36,632 bases of DNA from Priapulus caudatus (taxonomy: Eukaryota > Priapulida > Priapulimorpha > Priapulimorphida > Priapulidae): contig NW_014577497.1 of NCBI RefSeq assembly GCF_000485595.1, positions 104,808-141,439 of the forward strand. The letters run 5' to 3'. A program made the position numbers and the translations under genes. Of this stretch, positions 1 through 10,500 are shown piece after piece. Positions within the stretch are counted from its first letter, which is position 1. Every line of letters begins with the position of its first letter. The notes under the pieces are model-generated. The model was not told where the DNA came from and did not search any database. It was given only the letters and a program-made list of their open reading frames with translations.

Positions 1-98
<98 letters not shown>

Positions 99-110
99 TA
101 TATATATATA
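1..110. repeat. (AC)n then (TA)n microsatellite
   Basis: An uninterrupted AC dinucleotide run opens the window and passes at about base 87 into a short TA run. It continues beyond the left edge, so its true length is unknown. Confidence 0.97.
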
Positions 111-1249
111 CCTATACGTATCAGCCTACCGAAGACAGCATTCGCCGCTCCACGGGAGGTGCGAACCACCTATGGTGGGAAGCCGATGCGAGATAAGCAG
201 AACAGTTGATGCCGGAGCAGCTGACGGATTTCTTCCCCCTGAGAGGCATACGCAGCCCCCCGGCTTTAGGAATAAGCTATACAAGCTACAGCTTGAAAAG
301 GCCTATCAAAATCTCATATTGAATAATAAAGGGCATATTTTTAAAGTTCTAAAGGAGCAACCGTTCCCCCACCCCCACACGGATTTGTAATGCATGTTGA
401 CGGCATTCTCGCCAGGTTCAGTTGTAACACAGCCGTATTCTCTTGCCAAACGGGGACTCTACAGCTTTCCATAGCTTTCTACAACTTTCTACAGCTTTCC
501 TCATCATAATATTATGTCTAAATCCGGCCCGGGCGCACATCCACCACGGCACGCATGGTGATCGCGCTCGACGAAGTTATAAGACGAGGGGGATACCATG
601 CATCTTCAACGGACACACGTACCGCTGCTCGCCTTTTACAGTACTAGGCTACTAGCCACAAGTTACATTCGCGCGTCTCACTATACGTGGTGACACGTCC
701 TACGACGTGAAACACTCCAAGAGCCTACTGAGAGCCTACTCGCAGCCGCGTAACGAGCAGAGTGTGAGAGCCTACTCGCGATAATAGGACGCTGTGATTA
801 CAGCTAGGTCAGCATGCAGATATCTTGTCTGCTATATTACTTTCAGTAGATTGTACTAACATTTACATTTCATCATATCAATTTAAATAACACGCAGACA
901 TGTAGACGCTCAATCAGATCCCGAGTAAAAGCCAACCTATGACGTTGTGAACCGGGGTGAAATATTTAATGCGGTGACGCCATGCCATGGTCTGCAGGGT
1001 AGGACATATATATATACCCTATACTAGTACGTACGCGAAGTGCGTACATAAGTAGACGTATGTCCGTGACCTAGTTGTCAACTGGTTCTAGCCAGATCAG
1101 CGTCGTCAGGTCAACAATTATCAAATTCCCAGTGCAAGTACGGTCAGAGTTGGTGACACATATTTGTCATGCTTCCGGAGACAAAAAAATGTTTGTTACC
1201 AATGTACTGGTAAACTTACCAAATATTGGCTAACGCTCCATTAGACGCA
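111..1249. other. Intergenic, no gene recognised
   Basis: Only short open frames without recognisable protein content occur here. Small local repeats are visible: an 11-bp motif (ctacagctttc and variants) about four times near 460-502, and the 9-mer gagcctact several times near 720-775. Neither looks coding. Confidence 0.6.
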
Positions 1250-1476
1250 GCGAAGGCGAGCGAAACGAAGCGAACATGCCTATGGTCTCTATTTCGCTTG
1301 CTCGAGCAGCGAAGGCGAGCGAAACGAAGCGAACACGTCCACGCTCTGCATTTCACTTATAACATTTGCCGGTTACATAACGTGTGGCAACAATACATAA
1401 ACATAAACATATGTAAACATTATTATGGTTTACTCGACCAGCTAGCGAAGGCGAGCGAAACGAAGCGAACATGCCC
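1250..1476 (+). repeat. Three dispersed copies of a ~30-bp GCGAAGGCGAGCG repeat
   Basis: The motif gcgaaggcgagcgaaacgaa followed by gcgaaca occurs at about 1250, 1309 and 1445, each followed by a related stretch ending in tttcgct or tttcact. The flanks at about 1219-1246 and 1631-1660 are imperfectly inverted (aatattggctaacgctccattag against its near-complement), so this may be the inside of a short inverted-repeat element. Confidence 0.7.
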
Positions 1477-2036
1477 CCGCTCTGTATTTCGCTCTTTGCG
1501 CGCGACGTTGATAGCTCTTTGATATCGTTACATCTAATCCCCCCTTGATATCTACTTTATATGTAGCCCCCCCCCTTAATAACTAGTTTATATCACGACA
1601 TTAATGACATTAAAGTTGGGAACGCTCCTAATGGAGCATTACCCCAAATATTACCAACTTTATACATTGATGTCTTGCTGGATGGTTGGTTGCTTTAATT
1701 ACTATCTACCTCGCACACTAACTGTGTAGATCCAACTCTACAATAATCAATCAAGAGCTACTAATACATGTGTTATTAAATCTTGATAATATCCCGATCT
1801 GCAGATCTGGGCATGCGCAGCGCAAATTTCACTGTCCGTTACACTATCTTTCCTAAAAGTTGTTTAAAAGTTCCGTTAAATTGTCTGTTGGTCGAGATCT
1901 GGGTTCGCGAAGGCGATATCTGCCGAAGAGAACCGCGCGGCGTAATTTGATCAAACTATATACTTTTAAAATAGAGAGGGGGATAGGCAAGGGCAATTCT
2001 ATATGAAAATATACTGTAATTATTTTATGATATCAT

Positions 2037-2081
2037 ATCAAGAGCGTATAAAGAATATTACCTTCTTTATACGCTCTTGAT
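2037..2081. other. Perfect 19-bp-arm hairpin
   Basis: The arm atcaagagcgtataaagaa is followed by the 7-base loop tattacc and then the exact complement of the arm. It could extrude as a cruciform. The arm begins with the same ATCAAGAG motif as the hairpin near 4.77 kb. Confidence 0.85.
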
Positions 2082-3186
2082 CATGTTTATCATGATGGCT
2101 CAGTTTATAAATTACAATATGCCAAAGTAGGGTACCCGCTAAACATTTATTCTGGATATGGGTTCTAATACTTTTTCCGTTTTAAAAATCGCGTGCATTG
2201 GGATGAGACATTAGGGTGGACATTTCTCGCAGCACACTACTCTGTCTCATGAGTATTCGCTCTTTATTTAAAAGTAGAAGTTTTGCAAGAATAGCATTCA
2301 CAGCCTTAAGTAGATTGAAATAGCGGTGACGGTAATGCGCGGGCGTTCTGCACCCCACCGGTTCCTTCCTACCTTGATTTATCCATCCACGAACGGGTAA
2401 GCTATAGTGTGGTAAAGCTTATTGGTGTTGGCAGTTGGCTCCGCCACGGCCGCTTGTAGTAGAACGAAGGGGCACACGCGTATAACTTCGCGCGTGTCTA
2501 TTATCCGTCGAAACAAACTCGTATTTTTTCCGTTGCGATAGTCGTAGTAACCGAAAACATTTAGGCCCTACTAGGCTCAAGCTAGAGCCGATCTATCGGT
2601 CCGTCTGTATCGCAATATCTCAATAGTTCTAGAAGAAATTTCCAGCTAAAACACTAGATGCTATTTTAATATTTGGAATAAGGAAAAAAATTCGGATCCC
2701 CTTGTTTTAGATACTCGCAGTGTGAGACTTGTCCTATAGCTACCGTTAGTGACCTCGGTTCCTTGAGTAATCTTTGGTGCCAGCCCTGCATTCTAATAGC
2801 TGAATCTCTCAACTCAGCTAAAATCGCATCCACTGCATTTGCAGCATGTTTATGTACTTTTTTCATGTTTATATCTAGATGCGAAATCGAAAACAATAAA
2901 CAATTAATGTTGTTTTTAGAAATAATACACATAAAGATGGCTTTATTGAAATGATGTTATTTACAATCTACCTAATAGTTCATTTCTATAATATAGGTTA
3001 AATACAATTTGAGATTCTTTCATATATAATTTACTTATTACAGACCTAAAGGAATAAACAGAATAGTTAGAATATAAGTAACTAATAGTTACCGTAACTA
3101 TTCATTTACACAACAAGAAATAATCACCGACTGGGTGCTGTGGCAACACCGGGCTGTAAACAAAACAACACGTTTGTACAAACCTA

Positions 3187-3188
<2 letters not shown>

Positions 3189-3217
<29 letters not shown>
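3189..3217. repeat. (AT)n microsatellite
   Basis: A pure AT dinucleotide run of about 29 bases in intergenic sequence. Confidence 0.95.
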
Positions 3218-3219
<2 letters not shown>

Positions 3220-3964
3220 TGAGAGCAATCGTTGTTATATAGGAACAAGTCTACGAGCAACAGTAAAACTGTGTAAGTGGAGTAATAGGATCCATTGCTT
3301 TAGACTATATAGCCACTAACTACCTCCTATAGACGTATAGATAATATAAATATCTATCAACAGCAGCACATCTTTAATAAAATCTACTTTATGCTATGCA
3401 CACTACTTCCATTCCACAGAAAAAGACAATAAGCACTTTTATAATTATGCCATTATCATGCTAATTATGGGGCAAACTGGACGATTCGGCCAATACTGTA
3501 ATAGCCGTAATAGCGTATTATTTTACAGCGTTACGCATGCGTCGCCCAATCCTTACATACACTTAAGGAGACATGAAATATCAGGGAACGGTTCGGCCTC
3601 CTGTCCATATTCAAAATGCATAAGGTGTTGGCTGGTCCATGCATGGGAACACACAAGCATGGGGACAGCACAATCTCCCAATAAGGACAATCTCTGTGGC
3701 GGAACGTGCGCGTACGTGCGAATCACTCTGCGTGCTTGTGTAACAACCAGTCATGTTACTCATCACCATCTATCCTCGAACGTGACATCTAACTATCATT
3801 GTCACAAGGTTTTAAATGTCACTGATGTTCATCTGCGGCGCTCACAACAGTTCATAAGGCTTTAATATGGAAGAAATTTTACGATTTCATTTGATCGCGT
3901 AACTCTGATAACATCGTTTATACAACTAGAAAGGGACTTAATACTTGTCGCCAACTACATGTAT

Positions 3965-4337
3965 CCCCCGTGTTCTCCCCAAGATGTGTAAGTATACGAA
4001 GTTTAGTCGCGCTAGGTCAATTAGGGGCCGAGTTATAGAGCAGAAGGGAAATATGATGAAGGTCAAGATCAAGGTCAAATAAAAGCCGCAGTGACCTGGT
4101 TTTGGTATGCGACACACATTCTCCCCATGATGTGTAAGTATACCAAGTTTGGTAGCGCTAGGTCAATTAGGGGCCGAGTTAAAGAGCGGAAGGGAAATAT
4201 GATCAAGGTCAAGGTAAACGTCAAATAAAGGTCGCAGTGACCTGGTTTTGGTACTCTGCACACCTTCTCCCCATGATGTGCAAGTTTGGTCACGCTAGAT
4301 CAATTAGGGTCGAGTTATAGAGCGGAAGGGAAATTCT
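3965..4337 (+). repeat. 146-bp tandem repeat, about 2.6 copies
   Basis: The block starting around ctccccatgatgtgtaagta recurs with a period of 146 bp (cccc landmarks near 3977, 4123 and 4269). Each unit contains gctaggtcaattagg, ccgagtta and, in the first two, a ggtcaaggtcaaata segment and gcagtgacctggttttggta. The copies differ by point changes and small indels, and the third is cut short just before a GGC-rich stretch. No protein is supported. The unit may come from a dispersed repeat family. Confidence 0.85.
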
Positions 4338-4340
4338 CTG

Positions 4341-4425
4341 CGGCGGACCAAGCGGCAGCGGCGGCGGCGGCGGATGGGATGACATGAAACCATAGTATCC
4401 CCGCCGACTTCGTCGCGGGGGATAC
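4341..4425. repeat. GGC triplet run followed by a GC-rich hairpin
   Basis: A gcggcggcggcgg run is followed by a stem-loop at 4395-4425. Its arms gtatccccgccgac and gtcgcgggggatac pair with one or two mismatches around a TTC loop. It directly abuts the tandem repeat to the left. Confidence 0.7.
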
Positions 4426-4678
4426 AATTAACACCCTATAATCTCACATTTAAATTACACGGAATTTAAGTAGAAGGCCTATATCGACGTAAAGGTTGGA
4501 GATAAGAGATATATTTTGACAACATAGCTGGCGTTTACAGGGGATTCACTGAAATCACAATTTACAAGAAATATTTCAGTTGTTTGGGCCAGATCCTGTA
4601 AATTCACTGCGACGTTGCATTAGCACGTAGAACACAGAAACTGACAATTTAAAACGGATGTTCCTCCCTTTTCTCTCA

Positions 4679-4738
4679 AACACATACACATACGCACACA
4701 CACACACACACACACACACGCACGCACGCACGCGGGCA
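4679..4738 (+). repeat. (CA)n / (CACG)n microsatellite
   Basis: A compound run of CA dinucleotides passing into CACG tetranucleotides. Confidence 0.93.
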
Positions 4739-4750
4739 CGCACACATACT

Positions 4751-4797
4751 ATCAAGAGTGCATAATAGAGAGTGCATCTCTATTATGCACTCTTGAT
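4751..4797. other. Perfect 21-bp-arm hairpin
   Basis: The arm atcaagagtgcataatagaga, the loop gtgca, then the exact complement. It sits between a CA run and a CT run. The first ten bases resemble the hairpin arm near 2.04 kb. Confidence 0.88.
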
Positions 4798-4822
4798 ACT
4801 ATATATACATCTCACTTTCTTT

Positions 4823-4827
<5 letters not shown>

Positions 4828-4871
<44 letters not shown>
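4828..4871 (+). repeat. (CT)n microsatellite
   Basis: A pure CT run of about 44 bases. It creates artificial Ser/Leu-rich open frames that should be ignored. Confidence 0.95.
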
Positions 4872-4875
<4 letters not shown>

Positions 4876-4926
4876 CCCTCTCGCCATCTTTACTATTATT
4901 TATTGCAGTGCACACCTTACTTATAT

Positions 4927-4977
4927 CAAAGATCATGTACAATTGTACATGTACATGATCGTTGTACATGATCTTTG
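4927..4977. repeat. Imperfect palindrome with repeated GATCATGTAC motifs
   Basis: The segment begins aaagatcatgtacaattgta and ends ttgtacatgatcttt, so its ends are inverted copies and its centre is a further palindrome. A short relative (caaagatcaattgtacatga) lies near 36.2 kb. Confidence 0.7.
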
Positions 4978-5039
4978 CTTGTATGTGATAACAAAGACTT
5001 GTTATAACCCAGTTGTGCTCACACCCTTTTCAGAATGAT

Positions 5040-6599
5040 CAAAAATAGATAAGAGATCATAAATATTTTCTTACCTATTTTCAATATTACACATGCAACT
5101 ATTTCGCGCTCGTATACAAGTATGACGCATTATGACGCATAATAACGTATATGGTGCATAATATTATGGCACCGAATTTCTAGTAAATTGCTCCATCACA
5201 ATAATTCAGAAAAAAAATTCACATTAAATATTTTTCGGAAGAACAAAACATCAGTGAACAGTTAAATAAAGATACGTTGTCTAATTACAAAAGTGTTACC
5301 TAACTGCTAGTTCAGTGTACTTTACTATACACTAATTCTGGAAATGGTTAAACAATAAAAATATAATAAATTATTTAAATAATGGTATGTTTGAGATGAT
5401 GCGTTTGGATCTGCACACTGAAAATGTCCCAATTTTCGTTAGAGGACTATAAACGCAAATTTCCTAAATAAAGATGTACACTAAATAAATTAAAAGTATT
5501 CATATACGAGTGTGCCATGTGCATGAATGGTTAATATCTCCCAGAGCCCCAAAATTTTCGACATTCCAATTCCTTAGCACAAACACGGAATTTCCTTTGT
5601 ACAGAACTACTTGGTCAATATTGGTACATTTCATTATGATAAAGATATATTTTTTTTTTTATAGAGATCAAAGTATAGGAGAGTTAAAGAATGGAAAAGG
5701 CTTAGATTATTTCATTCATTCTGATGAATGAGAATCATGAGATTCATTCTCACCTCAAGCAAAGGTCCTTCTAAAGCTACCCACCTTTAGTTGTCTAAAA
5801 ATGCTTGGCTGAATCTAAACAGAGGTAGAAATTTACATTTTTATGAAAACTACCATTATATATATATATATATAGTGGACATCATGTTTATCGCAGTTAC
5901 TAGTAGAACTTTTTGTTGTTTGTTGAGACATCTATCGAAATTGCAAACTTTATATATACAAGCATAGATATCAATGAACGTTTTTAAATGTGCTCTAAAC
6001 CCCAGTCCGATGTTAAATAGCACTGATTCATATAGATATTAGAATCTAATATTACTTTACATCCCTTCCAGATGTTTATGTACATATTTATAGCGAAAAC
6101 AAAATCATGAGAATTTATCCAATTACAACAAACACCGTTTGCTAAATGATCTCCCCTTCCTCTCCCCCTCCCTTGCTCAAGCTATCTTCTTGCAACACAT
6201 GCCACTACTTCCCTTTTTCATTTTCTTACAACATCTTAGTCTGCTAACAGCTGTGTGCTGTAACTAGGTGTTGGTAAAGTTCGTTTGTAAAGTGTTGTAA
6301 ACTAGGTAGATTGCAGGCAAGCCTACCTTATACATAGCGCACAACTTACACAGACAAAACACCGTTGAAGCTTACATCACAGAAACTTTAGCATAATAGA
6401 ATTCATGCAATTAGGACTATGTTAACTATATCTTAAGGTAAGGATCTAGTCGAGATAAAACGAGAATACTGGCCTTATTTCTTAACGAAATATAGGATAT
6501 TAGATTACTCTCATCCTACCTTGTCCAAGTTACATTTACCGTAAGCATGTTCATGAAAGAGAAAGGGTATGGCTCTATCGTGAAGCAAGAGGGCACAAC
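5040..6599. other. Intergenic, no gene recognised
   Basis: AT-rich sequence with a short TA run near 5857-5875. I see no exon with plausible splice sites and protein-like content. Confidence 0.55.
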
Positions 6600-6930
6600 A
6601 GAAGATTTTCCCAGAAGGTGATTCCCACCGTAGATTTTTTGACTAAAGATTTCAACATATTCTGAGTGGAGAGTTCCATCCATTTCCATTTTTCTATCGA
6701 TTTTCCAGGCGGAGAATTACACAGTTTTCTTGGTGGTGATTTCCATTTTTTTCCGTAAAGAGATTTCTACCATTTTCCGAAAAAAAATTACCCCTATTCT
6801 CCCGCTGGAGAGTTACACCAATTTCTAGGTGGCTATTTTCCATCCTTTTGCGCAAGGAGATTTTCACCACTTTCCAGGTAGATACTTCCACCCATTTTCC
6901 AGATGGAGATTTCCACCAATATTCTGACTG
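6600..6930 (-). repeat. Degenerate ~33-bp minisatellite
   Basis: Diverged repeats of a unit like ccaggtggagatttccacca with a ttttcc tail succeed each other about every 33 bases. Read on the minus strand, one frame stays open for 65 codons and shows an 11-residue period (for example ENGRNLFTEKN, then NHHQENCVILR). The open frame is most simply a result of a period divisible by three. The array lies just downstream of the last exon of the minus-strand 7TM gene. Confidence 0.65.
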
Positions 6931-7179
6931 GAACTATATGGGACCTAAAAGCAAATCGAGTAAGAATGGAGCATCCTGGCAGCGCGGTTGTCTCCACTGT
7001 CCGCGCTCACGTCACTCTTGCTGGTGGCGGACGGCACACACCTTGCTCCCTGAGAACATTTAACCTCACACGTTGTCGTCATCACAGCTGCCTTTTACCC
7101 CTCCAACCCCATGGGACATGCAGGACGTATCCGGTCCCAGAACACCTGCATCGCCACACTCACCCTCGTCGATCCCACC

Positions 7180-7585
7180 AGGTTCGTGTATTGTTCACAG
7201 AACGTTCACATTTTGTCGTTCACAGAACCTCCTCAGACCCGGTCGGGTCTTCTAGAGGTTCACGTTGTTCAGAACGTACAGAAAGCACGAATGAGAAGAA
7301 GTTCCGAACGTGCGTCGCATGCGTTACGATTTACGTCGTGCGAGTCCTAAATGCGCCGCAGGTTCCGAACGTACATCACGTGTGTTCTGCACATACAACA
7401 CGCACATTCCAAACGTCGCCCATGTTTCGAAACATGCTACCGACAGACAGAACGTGTGTTGCGAACAACACAGGTGCTCCGTACCTCATCACCTCGATGT
7501 GTTCCCGACGCACATCGCACGTGTTCCGAACGAACCTCGACCCCGAGTTCCAAACGATCACGCATGTTCCGATCTTCACACGCAC
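7180..7585. repeat. Degenerate GTTCCGAACGTRC-type repeats, 3' flank of the 7TM gene
   Basis: Variants of gttccgaacgtacatcacgt recur irregularly (for example cgttcacagaacgt, gttccgaacgtgcgtcgcat and cacgtgttccgaacga). GC content is higher than in the intergenic region to the left. The array directly borders the stop codon of the 7TM gene and probably belongs to its 3' untranslated or downstream region. I could not place a polyadenylation signal with confidence. Confidence 0.5.
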
Positions 7586-7592
7586 GAGTTCG

Positions 7593-10500
7593 CTACCCCT
7601 TCTGGCTCTTCATCAGATAGCAATCGAGGTCCCCGTCCCCGTCGTGTTCCGGAACCCCCAGGATGACCTCGGGTCGCAGCTGACCCAGCGCGACCTCTGG
7701 CAGCAGGAACACGATGACGCTCTCCTTGGGTGGTGCCACCTCGATGTGTTCGAACGGCCCGAAGTTGCGCAGCCGGAAGATGACACCGATCGCGACGTAG
7801 GCCATGAGTTTCGGCACCTCGTAGGTGAGTGCCTGCACGTACGCGTACTCGCTGAGGAACATCGCCAGCGTGACGACGAGCGAGAAGACGAGCGAGAACG
7901 CCGCGCAGACGAAGCGGAAGCGCGTGAACAGCGCCACCTTGTGGAGCAGCTGGTCGTCGACGGTCGTCTTCGTGCGGTAGTGCAGGTTGCAGCGGTTGAC
8001 GAAGTGGCGGAACTTGCGGCGCCGCCGCTGGATGTACTCGATGTTCAGCGAGCAGCATTTGAGTGTCTTGTAGGTGAGAAAGACAACGCAGCAGATGGAG
8101 AATGCCTGAAAGCAAGACGAGAAGAGACAGGGTGACAAAAGTAAGAAGGAAAGAAGAAAGAAGGAATAAAGATGAAAACAGCTAGGAAGCTTGGAAGGAG
8201 GAGGAAACAAAAAGATGACAGGTGCAGGTTCTTAGTTTAGAGAAGAGGCTAACTTGTGCATTGTCATTTTTCCTGGTTTATGGCCTACTAATAACAATAT
8301 ATATATATTATTTATATTTATATATTATATATAAATATATATATAATATAATATATATATATATAGGGACATGTATGAAGAAGAGGCCTGGACAGCCTCT
8401 ACGGGACACAGCTCGACTGTGCTACCCCACGGGATTTAGCTTGGTTGTTGTTGCCATATAATTGTTTATATATATATATTTATATATAATATATAAATAT
8501 AAATAATATATATATATTGTTATATATATATATACATTCCCGATTATGATCCTGGTATAGAAGTGTAATAAAAGTTAACAATTACTTCACAATGTCGCAA
8601 ACATAGGCTTTTGGATAGTGCATGTGTTGACACTCACCAAAAAGTAGTTATGCACCCATCTAATGCACATCAATGAGACGGCGAATACGAGGAAGAAAAC
8701 TGAAATGTAACAAAAACCCATTATTTTTCAATTCTTTCCTACGACACACCAAATAATGGCACTATGTCAAGGAATATATTATTACAAGTATGAACAAAGA
8801 TAGTATCCACCTATACCTGCTACCTCCGTGCAATTTTCTCGAAATTAATAACGCCCATGCTTTGTTGAAATCTACAAGTTTTCGTGTATTTATCTACAAG
8901 CACCGTCATGTTCTCTTACATATGAATGAGCCCCATTGCAGGTTGTTCATTGTACAGTGGAGTAACCCCCATCCACGTGCAACTATTAGCATTATTGTGA
9001 ACATAAGAGCATCCTCAAGGCTCCGGAAGAAATGGCAAACATTGTCCATCGAGTCAAACTCTAAACCTGCAAACAACAAAACAATAGCATCAGACCTAGG
9101 TAACCATAATATTTATAGGTTGAACTCTTTCTATTACATCACAATAATAACCCAGACTGGAACTCACAGATAAAGCATACGTTCAATTGCCGAAACATGC
9201 AGGCCGATACAGTTATTCTGTTGCCTGACCAGAATCTAAATATTTTGTAGAGCGTTGGTTCACTCTGACCTTGGGACCCTAGATTTTAATGATGGGCTTG
9301 GTATTATATCAGGACTAGCATTAGGGATAGGTTAGTTCAATGGTTATGGTATAGGTTAAGATAATTGGTTAGGGTTAGGGTTAGGGATAGGATAGGGCTA
9401 GGGGTTAGGGTTAGGGGTTATGATTTAGAGGTCTTTGGATTATGATAGTGTAATGATAATGATGGTTTATGTATCAGGTCCTAAGGTAGGATTGACTCTA
9501 CTTAGTAATAGAAAATCTTGGAATACCTTCATCTGAGATACTGCGCCAGCGGGAGAGTATGATGGAGACCAGTAGAAGCTTCAGTATGGGAGCAAACGTT
9601 AGCAGCTTGTGCAGCTTGTTCGAGTACTGAAATGTATAGTTGCATGCACGTGTACAGTGCAATAAAATACATGGGCGATTCCTTCAACATAAAGAACAAA
9701 CTCACCAGAGGCTATATCGCTCATCACTATTGCTGTCTGAATAACAACAAACTTGTTCTGCACATATTAGCTGCTGAAACTTGAATGTGTTGTACTAGGG
9801 ATGATGCCCTAGAAAACTACAAGCACGAATTTACCCTTTGACCCGAGGCTATTTCTCACATACTTCTACTATGGCTCATAGGGTCTATGTCCCCCAGGGT
9901 ACTATCGGAGGGTACCCTGGGTACGGTTCAATATATCGGAACGTACCCTGGTAACTATCTGATATGGTTAGGGTTAGGGTTAGGGTTAGGAAGTAGGCGT
10001 AGGCGACTCCCTAGACTCGTTAGTGGAGTAGGCGAGGTACGGTCCGGCATATTAGATAGTACCAGGGTATGTTCCGATATATCGAACCGTACCCAGGGTA
10101 CCCTCCGATAGTACCCTGGGGGACATAGACCCTCTCAGCTCTACTATGCCTCAATATCATGAGTATGCAGAACGTAGATAAAACAATATGGATGTGTGAC
10201 ACCACTACTTGAATCATAATGCCAAACCTATTGCTTATGTTATGAACATATACATATACATATACATATTCATATAGTATACATATATACACTAGATCAT
10301 ACGTACGTATAGCATAGATTTATTAAAGATTTACATACAAGGAAATGCCTTCAATGCTTTCTACTGGTGCACTGCCACTTGACACATATTTTCAAACACA
10401 AAAGGTTTACTCGGACAATGACCCCCTACGTGCCAAATATGAACATTGTAATTCACGCTGTATAGATTTACAACTTAAGGTGCTATGTTTGTGGTGTTGT

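Larger units (their letters stand above)
1480..3964. other. Intergenic, no gene recognised
   Basis: AT-rich sequence without exons, conserved protein motifs or RNA genes that I can recognise, apart from a hairpin near 2.05 kb and a TA run near 3.2 kb. A 135-codon open frame at 3458-3865 has no family features and I regard it as chance. Confidence 0.55.

Noticed and set aside
1250-1476. Spaced repeats considered as a CRISPR-like array
   Set aside because: Only three units, with spacings of 59 and 136 bp, in a eukaryotic context and with no cas genes.
3458-3865. 135-codon open frame
   Set aside because: No recognisable domain, no splice or expression context, and a composition like translated non-coding DNA.
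7576-8115. 179-codon minus-strand open frame over the last 7TM exon
   Set aside because: It is an off-frame shadow with His/Arg/Ala-rich composition. The frame ending at 7593 carries the hydrophobic helices and connects in phase with the upstream exons.
6903-8135. 410-codon plus-strand open frame
   Set aside because: It lies antisense to the last 7TM exon (7593-8105) and to the GC-rich repeats beyond it. Its sequence is of low complexity (Glu/Arg/Val-rich) and the minus frame has a clean acceptor, membrane segments and a stop.
9874-10139. TTAGGG run considered as evidence for a chromosome end or fusion point
   Set aside because: The run lies inside a MITE with precise target duplications and recurs in its other copies, so transposition explains it.
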